A stretch of DNA of 7,843 nt. Source: Candidatus Pelagibacter sp. GTDB taxonomy: Bacteria > Pseudomonadota > Alphaproteobacteria > Pelagibacterales > Pelagibacteraceae. The position numbers and the translations under genes are program-made. The notes beneath the pieces were generated by a model. It was not told the origin of the DNA. It made no database searches and worked only from the letters and a program-made list of their open reading frames with translations. The stretch is taken from the NCBI GenBank assembly GCA_002708525.1, contig PAOP01000019.1, positions 20,824 through 28,666 on the forward strand, given 5' to 3'. The stretch's first letter is position 1. Each line of letters starts with the position of its first letter. Shown piece after piece: positions 7,737 to 7,843 of the stretch.

Positions 7737-7843
7737 TATTTTTTCTCTTCCTCCTTAGGAGCTTCTGCTGGTTTAGCTTCTTCCTTAGGAGCTTCTGCTG
7801 GTTTAGCTTCTTCCTTAGGAGCTTCTGCTGGTTTAGCTTCTTC
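7736..7843 (-). CDS. C-terminal tail of an unidentified gene, possibly rpsP (S16) (partial)
   Basis: Only the last 35 codons and TAA stop (7738-7736) are in the window; the gene continues past the right edge. The frame is fixed by the perfect 30-bp repeats: three copies of EEAKPAEAPK followed by EEEKK. Such a tail is low complexity, charged and probably disordered, and by itself does not identify the protein. The position just before trmD suggests rpsP or rimM, because rpsP-rimM-trmD-rplS is the common bacterial order. Alphaproteobacterial S16 proteins often carry Ala/Glu/Pro/Lys-rich C-terminal extensions, so S16 is my first guess (about 50%), and RimM or another protein is possible. The stop overlaps the trmD start (TAATG), so the two are very likely co-transcribed and coupled. 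Confidence 0.75.
   Translation of the reverse strand, partial: EEAKPAEAPKEEAKPAEAPKEEAKPAEAPKEEEKK
7750..7757 (-). promoter_or_regulatory. Strong Shine-Dalgarno for trmD inside the upstream coding tail
   Basis: The minus strand reads TAAGGAGG, a full match to the anti-Shine-Dalgarno, 13 nt before the trmD ATG. The spacing is longer than the usual 5-9 nt. It overlaps the codons CCT AAG GAG G of the upstream gene, at the point where the last repeat unit ends. No other start in the window has a comparable site. Confidence 0.7.
7754..7843 (-). repeat. Three perfect 30-bp tandem repeats, in frame (10-residue unit)
   Basis: Units lie at 7754-7783, 7784-7813 and 7814-7843 and are identical base for base. 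Each encodes EEAKPAEAPK on the minus strand. The unit length is a multiple of three, so gain or loss of copies would keep the frame. The array reaches the window edge exactly at a unit boundary, so the true copy number is unknown. There are no spacers between units, so this is not a CRISPR array. Confidence 0.95.

Noticed and set aside
7754..7843. Direct repeats considered as a CRISPR array
   Set aside because: The 30-bp units follow each other with no spacers and encode an in-frame 10-residue peptide repeat.

Overview
The window looks like a piece of an AT-rich, streamlined alphaproteobacterial genome, most likely marine SAR11 (Candidatus Pelagibacter-like). The evidence is the strong A+T bias, almost no intergenic DNA, the gene order trmD-rplS-leuC-leuD-leuB, and a DMSP-demethylation-type CoA ligase and acyl-CoA dehydrogenase pair. 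The taxonomic call is an inference from gene content and composition, since there is no rRNA gene here. Every gene lies on the minus strand, so transcription runs from the right end of the window to the left.

In transcription order the window holds seven genes. First is the 3' tail of an unidentified gene, possibly rpsP (ribosomal protein S16), ending in three perfect 30-bp repeats. Then come trmD (tRNA m1G37 methyltransferase), rplS (ribosomal protein L19 with a long charged tail), leuC and leuD (isopropylmalate isomerase large and small subunits), and leuB (3-isopropylmalate dehydrogenase). Last are a dmdC-like acyl-CoA dehydrogenase and a dmdB-like acyl-CoA ligase, which is cut by the left window edge about 25 residues before its expected C-terminus.

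The junctions are extremely tight, in order: 1-nt overlap (tail gene/trmD), 1-nt gap (trmD/rplS), 11-nt gap (rplS/leuC), 1-nt overlap (leuC/leuD), 8-nt overlap (leuD/leuB), 33-nt gap (leuB/dmdC) and 0 nt (dmdC/dmdB). This suggests one long transcript or a few overlapping ones. No convincing promoter or intrinsic terminator is visible, and no gene-free stretch exceeds 33 nt.

Functionally there are three blocks: translation (tail gene, trmD, rplS), leucine biosynthesis (leuC, leuD, leuB), and what looks like the middle steps of DMSP demethylation. In that last block DmdB would activate 3-methylmercaptopropionate to its CoA thioester and DmdC would oxidise it to methylthioacryloyl-CoA, on the way to methanethiol. 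I do not see a novel defence, mobile or otherwise undescribed system. The points worth a second look are the repeat-built protein tail that carries the trmD ribosome-binding site, the low-complexity extension on L19, and the placement of the dmd pair behind the leu genes.
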